The notes: generated by a model not told the origin, from the sequence alone. 37,824 nucleotides of DNA from Gammaproteobacteria bacterium (GCA_003331625.1 QOPF01000001.1:231474-269297), one strand, 5' to 3'; shown: positions 27,479 to 35,590, numbered from the stretch's first letter. A program made the numbers and translations.

Positions 27479-27997
27479 TTAATAATCTATTTTATCGTCT
27501 ACCGCATTTCCTTTGGTCGGAACTAAAGCTGATCTTTTAAAAGATGCGACGACTTTACCATCTTGATTTTTTCCAATGGTTTTTACTGTAACTATTCCCG
27601 CATTTTTCCTCGATTCTGAAAGACGAGTTTCTAATACTTCTGATTCAGCATATAAAGTGTCGCCGACGAACAAAGGGTGCGGTAAGACAATGTCGGTCCA
27701 GCCTAAATTTGCTATGGCTTTTTGGCTTATATCACTCACACTCATCCCAACCATAACAGAAACAGTGAAAGTACTGTTTACAAGATTTTTACCAAATTCA
27801 GTTGCTTTGCCATATTCTTTATCAAAATGTAAAGGATGCGTATTCATTGTTAAAAGGGTAAACCAAGTATTGTCTGATTCGGTAATGGTTCTACCTGGGC
27901 GATGTTCGTAGATGTGACCTACTTCGAATTCTTCAAAGTAACGACCAAATGACTCTCTAAATCTGTTGTTGCCTAATTCTTTGCTAGATTTTGACAT
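27479..27997 (-). CDS. MaoC-like enoyl-CoA hydratase/dehydratase
   Basis: Single hot-dog-fold hydratase, 172 aa. The family motif normally read as G-D-x-N-P-L-H appears as M-N-T-H-P-L-H (Asn52, His54, His57) after an ITESDNTWF segment. This variant is the one I associate with MaoC genes paired with CitE lyases, such as the Rv2499c/Rv2498c pair. Likely substrates are itaconyl-CoA or mesaconyl-CoA. A strong AGGAGG site precedes the ATG, 3 nt after the citE stop, and the CoA-transferase gene starts one base after its own stop. Confidence 0.87.
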   Translation of the reverse strand: MSKSSKELGNNRFRESFGRYFEEFEVGHIYEHRPGRTITESDNTWFTLLTMNTHPLHFDKEYGKATEFGKNLVNSTFTVSVMVGMSVSDISQKAIANLGWTDIVLPHPLFVGDTLYAESEVLETRLSESRKNAGIVTVKTIGKNQDGKVVASFKRSALVPTKGNAVDDKIDY

Positions 27998-28000
27998 GGA

Positions 28001-28828
28001 TTAGTCCTCCTCTTTTTTATCTCCTAAAGATAACTTTAAACGCATAGCTTCGGCGATAGGCTCATCAACCATTTTTCCATCGATCTTGACGGCTCCACCA
28101 TCCATTTTTTGATATTCTTCTAATACTTTTTTAGCCTCTTCTTTTTCCTCTTTGGTAGGTTCAAAAGCATCGTTAATGAAATCTATTTGCGTAGGATGAA
28201 TTGCTGCTTTTCCAGTAAAGCCTAAATTCTTAACTGCCTCAGCTTCTTCTTTCAAGCCCTCTTCATTATCGATATAGAAGAAAGGAGCATCGATTGTAAA
28301 TAAGTTATACATCGCTGCTGCAAGAGCAACTTTGTGTCGAGCATAAAGTAAAGGTTCCCAAGCTAATTTGGATCCCATGCCTGCTGAAAAATCTGCTGCA
28401 CCAAAAAACAACCCTATAACTCCTTTAAAGGCTGCAATCTGTGTGACTGTATCTACTGCTCTTGGAGTTTCAATCAGGGGTACTAATTTATTTTCAAAAG
28501 CAATCATTGGAGCAAGTGTAGCTAGAAAGTCAAAACTTTGTGTTTTCGGTAAAATAATAGCCTCAATTTGACTTTCATAATCTGAGAGCGAATCTATATC
28601 TTGCCTGCCATTTTCGTTCATGGCGTCGTTTACTCTGACAAACAAAGGCTTTGTAAACACGTTTCCTTTTTTTAACAAACCAATTAGCTCTTCTCTGGCA
28701 TCAATTTTTTTATCTTCTGGACATCCATCTTCTAAATCAATAATTAGAGAGCTTGCATTACTATTTAGACCTCTGTCTAAACGATCTAATGTGTGTCCTG
28801 GTATGAAGAGATTGGATTTGTATTGCAT
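28001..28828 (-). CDS. CitE-like acyl-CoA lyase (citramalyl/malyl-CoA lyase family)
   Basis: HpcH/HpaI aldolase superfamily protein of 275 aa with a TIM-barrel fold. Recognisable are the opening SNLFIPGHTLDRLDRGL, the LIIDLEDG strand, Arg65 in FVRVND for CoA-ester binding, and the magnesium ligands Glu120 (LVPLIETPRA) and Asp146 (FGAADFSAG). No citrate lyase alpha or gamma subunit genes lie nearby, so it is not the classical citrate lyase subunit. With the adjacent MaoC hydratase and CoA-transferase, citramalyl-CoA cleavage to acetyl-CoA and pyruvate is the best guess; malyl-CoA is the alternative. It starts 1 nt after dsbA. Confidence 0.88.
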   Translation of the reverse strand: MQYKSNLFIPGHTLDRLDRGLNSNASSLIIDLEDGCPEDKKIDAREELIGLLKKGNVFTKPLFVRVNDAMNENGRQDIDSLSDYESQIEAIILPKTQSFDFLATLAPMIAFENKLVPLIETPRAVDTVTQIAAFKGVIGLFFGAADFSAGMGSKLAWEPLLYARHKVALAAAMYNLFTIDAPFFYIDNEEGLKEEAEAVKNLGFTGKAAIHPTQIDFINDAFEPTKEEKEEAKKVLEEYQKMDGGAVKIDGKMVDEPIAEAMRLKLSLGDKKEED

Positions 28829-28829
28829 A

Positions 28830-29453
28830 TTATTTCCTTTCTAAATTTATTAAGTAATCAACCACATCAAGTAGTTCATTCGTGCCTACATCTCTTGAAG
28901 CTGAAACTTTATACTTGCCATTGACGACAAAAGCAGGGACGCCACGGACTTCGTATTTCAAACCAAAGGTTTCGGCCCTACGAATTTTATTTTTCATTGC
29001 AAACGAATTAAACAATGATTGGTATTTATCTTCACTTACTCCAAAGCTGGCGAAAAAAGGTTTTAATTCTTTATCGGATGTCATCATTCTTTGGTTTGCA
29101 TGAATTGATACAAAAGTATTGGAAATAATTTCTGGTTTCTTAAAGAATTCCGCAGCATAGAATAATTTTGCGTGGGTTTTGGCCATTTCATTCCAGGTAA
29201 TAGGAGAACGCCAAAAATCTACGTTAGAAGAGAGTTTTTTTTCCCAGCTATTTAGTTGGTTTTCTAGACTGTAACAGTGGCCACAACCGAACCAGAAAAA
29301 CTCTATGACTTCTATTTTTTCTGAATCACGAGTAGCAATTGGTTCAGCTAGAATTTGATAATGTTTACCCGCACGATAATCATCAGCAACTATAGAAGTG
29401 CTTATGAAAAATAATGAGATGAAAAAAAATTTTTTAATAAAGTCCAGATACAT
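28830..29453 (-). CDS. dsbA: Thiol:disulfide interchange protein DsbA (CGHC active site)
   Basis: Periplasmic oxidase that introduces disulfide bonds. The 207-aa protein has an N-terminal signal (about 1-23), the active site FFWFGCGHCYSLE (Cys57, Cys60) and the cis-proline loop RGVPAFV (Pro173). The dipeptide between the cysteines is Gly-His, as in eukaryotic PDI, in place of the Pro-His of E. coli DsbA. Its start overlaps the cytochrome c4 gene by 20 nt. Its partner dsbB lies at 33624-34109, beyond engB and polA. Confidence 0.94.
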   Translation of the reverse strand: MYLDFIKKFFFISLFFISTSIVADDYRAGKHYQILAEPIATRDSEKIEVIEFFWFGCGHCYSLENQLNSWEKKLSSNVDFWRSPITWNEMAKTHAKLFYAAEFFKKPEIISNTFVSIHANQRMMTSDKELKPFFASFGVSEDKYQSLFNSFAMKNKIRRAETFGLKYEVRGVPAFVVNGKYKVSASRDVGTNELLDVVDYLINLERK

Positions 29454-30075
29454 AATTCGCTACCGCCCTAATCTCTTCGATGCTAAGTCTTGTGGCAATG
29501 CCTTGCATAATTTTACCGTGATCATCGATTGCCCTTTCACCTGTTTGATAAGCCAATAAACTCGTCACTACGTATTCGGCTTTTTGCCCACCGAGCATTG
29601 GATATTCTGCAGATTCTAAACCTTTGCCAGCTGGACCATGGCAACCTGTGCAGGCTGGAACTCCGGAAGATAAATTCCCCGCTCGATAAATTTTTTGTCC
29701 CAACTCCAGATTTGATTCGTCTGCCTTACCTACTAGAGTAGTTTGCTTGGAATAAAAGGCAGAAACATCTCTTAAATCATCATCGGAATAGTCATTTAAC
29801 AAGCCTTTCATAACTGCGATGACTCTTTCTTCATCTCTGATATGTTCAAGTTGTTCATAAAGGTAGCTTTCTCTTTGCCCAGCAAGAGTGGGCCATTGGC
29901 CAACCACACTATTTCCATCGGCTCCATGACAGGCAACACAAGTTCCAACTAATTTTGAACCTTTTTCGGCATTTCCTCTTTCCATCGGCTTAGCTTCTGA
30001 AGCATCTCCAGAAGATGCAGTGAAAGCACTTACAGAACCAATCAAAAGCGACAAGAATAGTAATTTTTTTATCAT
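29434..30075 (-). CDS. Diheme cytochrome c4
   Basis: Periplasmic two-heme electron carrier, usually feeding cbb3-type oxidases. The 213-aa protein has a signal peptide (about 1-18) and two homologous cytochrome c domains with heme sites CVACH (46-50) and CTGCH (142-146), each followed by a later Met-containing segment (AVMKGLL; KIMQGIA). It is the first gene of the leftward run that continues into dsbA with a 20-nt overlap. The engB/c4/dsbA arrangement matches Pseudomonas. Confidence 0.94.
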   Translation of the reverse strand: MIKKLLFLSLLIGSVSAFTASSGDASEAKPMERGNAEKGSKLVGTCVACHGADGNSVVGQWPTLAGQRESYLYEQLEHIRDEERVIAVMKGLLNDYSDDDLRDVSAFYSKQTTLVGKADESNLELGQKIYRAGNLSSGVPACTGCHGPAGKGLESAEYPMLGGQKAEYVVTSLLAYQTGERAIDDHGKIMQGIATRLSIEEIRAVANYVSGLY

Positions 30076-30148
30076 TTAAACTTTAATAGTGGGCTAAATG
30101 GTTGAGAATTATATACTATAGAATGCGGTTTTTCCCGATTTTAGAAGA
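30076..30148. promoter_or_regulatory. Divergent cytochrome c4 / engB promoter region
   Basis: A 73-bp spacer between divergent genes. On the minus strand a perfect TATAAT (plus 30108-30113) would place the cytochrome c4 start point about 25 nt before its ATG. On the plus strand TATACT and TAGAAT at 30112-30124 are possible engB -10 boxes, overlapping the other promoter. No -35 box is convincing. The function follows mainly from the layout. Confidence 0.4.
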
Positions 30149-30757
30149 ATGAGTTATAAGTCAAAACCTTTGCACTTAGAGTTCAGTTGTGCGGCAACTG
30201 AAAGCAAGCTTTTTCCTGAAGATATGGGAAATGAAATTGCTTTATGCGGCAGATCTAATTCCGGTAAATCTACTTTAATAAATACGATTGCAAACCAAAA
30301 AAAATTAGCAAAAACTTCAAATACGCCCGGCAGAACGCAATCGATAAATTTTTTTCATCTAAAAGGTAACGATAATAAAAAAATTATAGATTTACCCGGT
30401 TTTGGCTATGCTAAGGCCAGTAAAGCAGACCAAAATTCTTGGGCTAAATTAATATTAAGTTACCTTAAAAAAAGAAATGCTTTGACCGATCTGATTTTGA
30501 TTATGGATATGCGCCATCCTTTTCAAACCAAAGATTTTGAATTTCTGCAGCTTTGTGAATCTCTTGAACTGCCAATTCATTTAGTTCTGACAAAAGCAGA
30601 TAAGCTTAATAACAAAGAAACACAACAAGCACTTAAGCTAGTAGCTCAAAAATCTCCAGAATTCCCAAACATAATGAGTTCAATAGTTTTTTCCGCGCCA
30701 AAAAAAATAGGCTTAGATTCTTTGACTGAAAAAATTAAACAGCTTTTAGAAATTTAA
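30149..30757 (+). CDS. engB: Ribosome-biogenesis GTPase EngB (YihA/YsxC)
   Basis: Small GTPase needed for 50S subunit assembly. The 202-aa protein has the P-loop GRSNSGKST, switch region TPGRTQSINFF, the DLPGFGYA G3 motif and TKAD. Length and motifs are standard. It is divergent from cytochrome c4 and convergent with polA, the same arrangement as yihA/polA in E. coli. Its stop codon is 1 nt from the left arm of a strong inverted repeat. Confidence 0.96.
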   Translation: MSYKSKPLHLEFSCAATESKLFPEDMGNEIALCGRSNSGKSTLINTIANQKKLAKTSNTPGRTQSINFFHLKGNDNKKIIDLPGFGYAKASKADQNSWAKLILSYLKKRNALTDLILIMDMRHPFQTKDFEFLQLCESLELPIHLVLTKADKLNNKETQQALKLVAQKSPEFPNIMSSIVFSAPKKIGLDSLTEKIKQLLEI

Positions 30758-30903
30758 ACCCGTCGGCAGTTTTCAGGGGAGAGAGATGCCGACGGGCCAC
30801 AAGGATTGTAAATTTCCTTATTTTTAGGAGAACACTTTTTAGACTAGTAAAATTTAAAAAAGTTCTTGGCTATTATTAAAAAGAGAAATGCTATAAAAAG
30901 AAA
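30758..30903 (-). terminator. engB-polA convergent spacer with 10-bp inverted repeat, likely polA-side terminator or small RNA 3' end
   Basis: A perfect 10-bp GC-rich inverted repeat, CCCGTCGGCA / TGCCGACGGG, lies at 30759-30768 and 30787-30796 with an 18-nt centre. It stands out strongly from the AT-rich surroundings. Read on the minus strand (the polA direction) the hairpin is followed by TTTAAATTTCT, a broken T-tract; on the plus strand no T-tract follows. The minus-strand loop is CU-rich (CTCTCTCCCC). A polA terminator is the simplest reading, but it sits over 100 nt past the polA stop, at the place of Spot 42 RNA in enterics. The rest of the spacer is plain AT-rich sequence. Confidence 0.55.
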
Positions 30904-33588
30904 TTAGTGAGCTTCGCCCCAATTTTTAGCAATACCACTTTCTACCTCTAACGGAACGCGCAACTTGGCAGCGTCTTGCATGATTTGGGAGACTTTTTTT
31001 TCAACTTCCGCTGTATCTTGATCTTTAACTTCTAAAATAACTTCATCGTGTACTTGCATGATCATGCGCGCATCAAATCTACTTGAAGCCAGCCATTTAT
31101 GAATATCAATCATGGCAATTTTCATAATATCCGCAGCGGTTCCTTGCATAGGCGCGTTGATTGCTGCTCGCTCAGCTGCCATGCGACTTCGACCACTGTG
31201 AATCCCTGGTAAGTAAAGCCTTCTTCCAAAAAAAGTTTCCACAAAGCCTTTTTCTTTAGCTAATTCTTTAGTGCGTTCCATATACAACTTCACTCCAGGA
31301 TATTTATGAAAATAAGAGTCGATGTAATCAGCTGCTACGGGACGCGAAATATTCAAAGCTTTACTAAGACCAAAAGCCGACATGCCATAAATCAAACCAA
31401 AATTTATCGCCTTTGCACCGCGCCTTTGTTCAGCAGTGACTTCTTCACCAGGTTCAGCAAAAACTTCTGCTGCTGTAACAGAATGAATATCTTCGCCATT
31501 TTCAAAAGCTGATATCAAACCATTGTCTTCAGATAAGTGCGCCATGATGCGTAACTCTATTTGCGAATAATCAACAGCAAGTAATTGATAGCCTTTTGGA
31601 GCAACGAATGCAGTTCTAATTAATCTGCCTTCGTCTGTTTTAATTGGAATATTTTGTAAATTAGGATCGGCGGAAGACAATCTTCCCGTTGACGTCACCG
31701 CTTGGTGAAAAGAAGTATGCACTCGGCCAGTTTTGGCAGATATTTGTTGCGGTAAGCTATCGGTATAAGTGCTTTTTAATTTTGCCAAGGTCCTGTGCTC
31801 AAGCAAGATTTTAGGCAGCTCATATTGATTTGCTAGTTCTTGTAAAACCGATTCGTCCGTTGAAGGCTGGCCACCTGGGGTTTTTTTAACAACGGGTAGC
31901 TCCATCTCGTCAAAAAATATGGCTCTTAAATCCTTCGTTGAGGCTAGATTGAATTCTTTTCCAGCTTCTCGATACGCTTGTTCTTCTAAACCACTGATTC
32001 GTTGGCCAAGATTATTAGATTGAATCTTTAAAGAGTCTTTATCGACTAAAGCGCCAGCTTGCTCCATGTCAGACAGAACAGGTACTAAGGGTATTTCAAT
32101 TTCACTCAAAACTTTTTCTAAAGATGGCGTTTTAGCCAATTTGGGTTTGAGGTGTGCGTAACAGCGAAAAGTAATATCTGCATCTTCAGCAGCATAGTCG
32201 CTGGCTTTTTCCAGAGGAATTTGGTTAAAAGTTAGTTGCTTTACCCCTTTACCGGCAACATCCTCAAAAGTTGTTGTTTTAACATTTAGATAATGCCCTG
32301 CCATGGCATCCAAGTTATGTCTGGTTGCAGTCGGATCAAAAACATAAGACATGAGCATGGTGTCATTTTCAATTTCATTTATCGTAATGTCGTAATTGGA
32401 TAAGACATTACGATCGAATTTTAAATGCTGTCCAATTAAAGGCGTACTTTCAATAATGGGTTTTAATTTTTTTAAAACCACTTCTAGATCAAGTTGTTTA
32501 GGTGCACCATCATAATCATGCCCAACTGGGATGTAATAAGACTTTTCTTCATTAGCGGCTAAAGAAAGTCCCACTAAATTTGCTTGAGTGAAATCTAAGG
32601 AATCCGTTTCCGTATCAAATGCTAAAAACTCAGCGGTTTTTAGTTCTTTCACTAAATCGTTTAACTCTTTCTCTGTTAAGACGCAGCGGTAATTTTCTTT
32701 AGTAACGGGAGTTTTTTTGGCTTCAGTATTTTTTAAAAGCGTTTTGAACTCAAATTCAGAAAAAAGTTTATGCAACTTATCTTGATTGATATCGTTTACT
32801 GCGAGATCTTCAATACCGAAATCTAAAGCTACGTCTTTTTTAATAGTGGTTAATTGTTGTGAAAGTTTGAGTTGTTCAATGCCTTCTCGTAAATACTCGC
32901 CGACTTTGCCCGATATTTCATCGGATTTTTCAATGATACTTTCTACGGTGCCGTACTTGGAAAGCCAATTAACTGCAGTTTTTGGACCGACTTTGTTTAC
33001 GCCTGGAATGTTATCTGAAGTATCACCTACCAAAGCTAAATAATCGATAATTTGATTAGGTAAAACTCCAAATTTCTTTTCGACTCCCTTTTGGTCTAAG
33101 ACTTCGTTGGTCATGGTGTTTACGAGCTTGATATTTTTAGTGACTAATTGAGCTAAATCTTTGTCCCCAGTTGATATAACCGTAGGAATACCCTTTTCTT
33201 CTGCCTCTTTAGCAAGCGTGCCGATAACATCATCTGCTTCGACGTTGTCGACGACAAAAATTTTTATCCCCAAAGCTTCGACAATGTCATAAATAGGTTG
33301 GATTTGTGGGCGCAAATCATCCGGCATTGGCGGTCGATTGGCCTTGTATTCTTCATACATCTCGTGACGAAAGGTATCGCCTTTAGCATCAAAAATCATA
33401 CCAATTGGAGAGTTAGGATGATCCTCTAAAATTCGCATCACCATTGTGGTAACCCCTCTGACTGCGCCAGTTGGATGACCAGAGGAAGTGGTTAGTGGGG
33501 GTAAGGCATGATAAGCCCGATAAACATAAGAAGAACCATCGATTAAAATTACCGAATCGGTATCTGCTGTGCTCTCTGGTTTTGCCAT
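30904..33588 (-). CDS. polA: DNA polymerase I
   Basis: Repair and Okazaki-fragment polymerase, 894 aa, with all three domains. The 5' nuclease begins VILIDGSSYVYRAYHALPP. The 3'-5' exonuclease keeps its acidic motif (LAFDTETDSLDF), so proofreading should be intact. The polymerase domain shows VDYSQIELRIMAHLS (motif A), the O-helix region RRGAKAINFGLIYGMS and HDEVILEV (motif C). It is divergent from dsbB across 35 bp and convergent with engB. Confidence 0.98.
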   Translation of the reverse strand: MAKPESTADTDSVILIDGSSYVYRAYHALPPLTTSSGHPTGAVRGVTTMVMRILEDHPNSPIGMIFDAKGDTFRHEMYEEYKANRPPMPDDLRPQIQPIYDIVEALGIKIFVVDNVEADDVIGTLAKEAEEKGIPTVISTGDKDLAQLVTKNIKLVNTMTNEVLDQKGVEKKFGVLPNQIIDYLALVGDTSDNIPGVNKVGPKTAVNWLSKYGTVESIIEKSDEISGKVGEYLREGIEQLKLSQQLTTIKKDVALDFGIEDLAVNDINQDKLHKLFSEFEFKTLLKNTEAKKTPVTKENYRCVLTEKELNDLVKELKTAEFLAFDTETDSLDFTQANLVGLSLAANEEKSYYIPVGHDYDGAPKQLDLEVVLKKLKPIIESTPLIGQHLKFDRNVLSNYDITINEIENDTMLMSYVFDPTATRHNLDAMAGHYLNVKTTTFEDVAGKGVKQLTFNQIPLEKASDYAAEDADITFRCYAHLKPKLAKTPSLEKVLSEIEIPLVPVLSDMEQAGALVDKDSLKIQSNNLGQRISGLEEQAYREAGKEFNLASTKDLRAIFFDEMELPVVKKTPGGQPSTDESVLQELANQYELPKILLEHRTLAKLKSTYTDSLPQQISAKTGRVHTSFHQAVTSTGRLSSADPNLQNIPIKTDEGRLIRTAFVAPKGYQLLAVDYSQIELRIMAHLSEDNGLISAFENGEDIHSVTAAEVFAEPGEEVTAEQRRGAKAINFGLIYGMSAFGLSKALNISRPVAADYIDSYFHKYPGVKLYMERTKELAKEKGFVETFFGRRLYLPGIHSGRSRMAAERAAINAPMQGTAADIMKIAMIDIHKWLASSRFDARMIMQVHDEVILEVKDQDTAEVEKKVSQIMQDAAKLRVPLEVESGIAKNWGEAH

Positions 33589-33623
33589 AAAATTTTTTAG
33601 TTAAATTTCGTTATACTTATACC

Positions 33624-34109
33624 ATGAATTTGCTGCAAGAAACGCGTGTTGTTTTAACTTTAATTTTGCTCTTTTGCCTCGGTTTGCTTGCCACTGCATT
33701 TTACATGGAATACCAACTTGGGCTCGAACCCTGTCCGATGTGTATCGTGCAAAGAATTGCAGTTGCTTTGTCAGGAGCAGTTGCCTTAATAGGAATATTG
33801 CATAATAACTTTGGTAAACTCTATTTATCCTTGACTGGTTTTTTTAGTCTTGCTGGAGGGGCCTCAGCAATTAGACATCTTTATTTACAATCCTTACCTC
33901 CCGATCGAATTCCCTCTTGTGGTCCAGATCTAAATTATTTACTTGATAATAATTTTGTTTCAGATGCCTTGATTCAATTGTTTATCGGAGATGGGAATTG
34001 TGCTGAAGTAATGTGGAGTTTGTTAGGTATATCCATTCCTGGTTGGGTCCTTATTTGTTGCTCTTTGATTTTTCTTCTCTCGATTAGACAATTTAAAGCA
34101 CAGTTCTAA
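33624..34109 (+). CDS. dsbB: Disulfide bond formation protein DsbB
   Basis: Inner-membrane quinone reductase that reoxidises DsbA. The 161-aa protein has four membrane segments and both periplasmic cysteine pairs: Cys37/Cys40 in EPCPMC and Cys99/Cys126 in PSCG and DGNCAEV. Together with dsbA in the same window this gives a complete oxidation pathway. The stop shares its last base with the rmuC start. Confidence 0.95.
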   Translation: MNLLQETRVVLTLILLFCLGLLATAFYMEYQLGLEPCPMCIVQRIAVALSGAVALIGILHNNFGKLYLSLTGFFSLAGGASAIRHLYLQSLPPDRIPSCGPDLNYLLDNNFVSDALIQLFIGDGNCAEVMWSLLGISIPGWVLICCSLIFLLSIRQFKAQF

Positions 34110-34996
34110 TGGACTTATCCACGCTGACATTAATTTTATCCATCTGCACGCTTGCCATTGTGGTGTATATTTTTCTTAAGTTAAGAGATCAAAAAACCAT
34201 CGAATCTGGAAAGTCAGAAAATCTTGAAAACAAAATTGATTCGGTTTCTAAAGATCTAAACGATATTGAAAATCAATTGGCTTCTGTTACAACGCCAATA
34301 AATGAACTCAATAGATTTTTAGGTGGAAATGTTACAACCGGTAGATTAGGTGAATGGAGTTTGGAATCCATTGTCAAAGAAATCCTGCCAGACGGTAGTT
34401 ACAATTTTCAAGCCCAAATCAATAAAGAAACACAGGATCGAGTAGATTGTGCAGTCAAAACTGCAGACGGTTTGACGATTCCTGTCGATTCAAAATTTTA
34501 TGCTGGTCAGTACAAACAATATCAAGAAGCAAGTCGTGATAACGAGCGCGGGAACGTTTTACGCGATTTAAGAACGGCCATTTTAAGAGATGCTGACGAT
34601 ATTGCCTCAAAGTATATTAGGCAAAACACTACTTCCAATTATGCAGTGCTTTATATTGCCTCTGAAAAACTGATTGATTTGGTCGATGATATTGAAAACT
34701 TGAGACAAGATTGTTTGGCAGAAAAGAAGGTTCTTATTCAAGGGCCAAATACTTTAGCTGCCTTTCTCGATACCGTTAGAATAGGACACCACTATCTTCA
34801 ACTCAATGAAACGGCTGAAAAAGTTGCTGAAGTAGTGAGAAGAATAAAAACTCAATTCGATACTTTTGATAAAAGCACTGAAGCAGTCACCAAAAGACTT
34901 GAAGCTTCAATTAAAGAAGTAACTTCTTTGCAAACAAGAATAAATGTTTTGAGCAGAGAATTAAATAAGGGCGCTGAAGATTTAAAGGATGATTAA
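34109..34996 (+). CDS. rmuC: RmuC-family protein, short form
   Basis: RmuC limits recombination at inverted repeats in E. coli and has a nuclease-like fold. Here it is 295 aa compared with about 475 in E. coli. An N-terminal membrane segment (about 5-25) is followed by a short coiled coil (about 30-70) and the RmuC domain, with TTGRLGEWSLESIVKEILP and the RVDCAVK...IPVDSKF core. The long N-terminal coiled coil of other members is largely missing. It shares one base with dsbB. Confidence 0.88.
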   Translation: MDLSTLTLILSICTLAIVVYIFLKLRDQKTIESGKSENLENKIDSVSKDLNDIENQLASVTTPINELNRFLGGNVTTGRLGEWSLESIVKEILPDGSYNFQAQINKETQDRVDCAVKTADGLTIPVDSKFYAGQYKQYQEASRDNERGNVLRDLRTAILRDADDIASKYIRQNTTSNYAVLYIASEKLIDLVDDIENLRQDCLAEKKVLIQGPNTLAAFLDTVRIGHHYLQLNETAEKVAEVVRRIKTQFDTFDKSTEAVTKRLEASIKEVTSLQTRINVLSRELNKGAEDLKDD

Positions 34997-35105
34997 ATAT
35001 TTAAGTTGATCGATATAGAAATTTTTAAGAAATCCATCGAATGGATTAGATTCTGTTGAAGCCATGACTTCTTATAAAGTACACTAATTTTTTAGGAGAA
35101 TTTCA
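34997..35105 (+). promoter_or_regulatory. Promoter region of the 35106 lipoprotein gene
   Basis: A reasonable sigma-70 promoter is visible: TTGAAG at 35056-35061, an 18-bp spacer, and TACACT at 35080-35085. A strong ribosome site AGGAG follows at 35094-35098. Upstream at 35031-35047 is a perfect small palindrome AATCCAT-CGA-ATGGATT, which could be an operator or the weak 3' end of rmuC; no T-tract follows it. Confidence 0.5.
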
Positions 35106-35579
35106 ATGAAAAAATTTATTTATCTATTTGCTTTGGTGATTGTAGTTACAGCCTGTAGCAGTAACGTAGATGCTAATAAGAAAATGGCCGGAGAGTTTTT
35201 AGATCTTGCTTTATCGGCTAGTCCTTTAGATGCTCAAGCTCTAACGCATCCTGACTTTACATTCACTTTTATGGGAAATACTGAAATTTCCAACATTCCT
35301 TATGACCGTGTGGAATATTTTGATTATTGGCTACCCGAAGTAGTTGGCAAATTATTACCCACAGGTATCACGCTCACCACCACCGATATGATTGCCGATA
35401 ATGATGGTGTTGCCGTCATTATGGAAGGCGATGCCGAGGGCATCAACGGTGAATACGACAATAAGTACGTCTTTGTTTACAAATTCAAGGATGGCAAAAT
35501 TTTGTCAATTGTTGAATACAACAGTGATTTATTAGTTGCCACCAGACTTTATAAGAATAAGTTAGTGCCTAGTGACTAG
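35106..35579 (+). CDS. Lipoprotein of unknown function, possibly SnoaL/NTF2-like
   Basis: I do not recognise this 157-aa protein with certainty. It has a lipoprotein signal with Cys17 in VVTACSS, so it is membrane-attached in the envelope. The remainder (HPDFTFTFMG, FDYWLPEVV, a run of beta strands ending GKILSIVEYNSD) resembles the NTF2/SnoaL-like fold, a cone-shaped binding or enzyme domain. The stop codon falls in the second copy of a 7-bp repeat, TAGTGAC, whose third copy supplies the start of the next gene. It has its own promoter and a strong ribosome site. Confidence 0.8.
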   Translation: MKKFIYLFALVIVVTACSSNVDANKKMAGEFLDLALSASPLDAQALTHPDFTFTFMGNTEISNIPYDRVEYFDYWLPEVVGKLLPTGITLTTTDMIADNDGVAVIMEGDAEGINGEYDNKYVFVYKFKDGKILSIVEYNSDLLVATRLYKNKLVPSD

Positions 35580-35590
35580 TGACTAGTGAC
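35570..35590. repeat. Three tandem 7-bp copies spanning a gene junction
   Basis: TAGTGAC is repeated exactly three times. In the lipoprotein frame it gives TAG then TGA, two stop codons, and six bases after the first stop ends, GTG in the same frame begins the nuclease gene. A change in copy number by one unit would shift the frame and alter the junction. Confidence 0.9.

Noticed and set aside
29434-29453. Frameshift or fusion between cytochrome c4 and DsbA
   Set aside because: Both proteins are full length with normal ends; the 20-nt overlap is ordinary here.
30758-30903. Spot 42 (spf) RNA itself
   Set aside because: Position fits but I see no sequence likeness to enteric Spot 42; kept only as a hairpin of unknown role.
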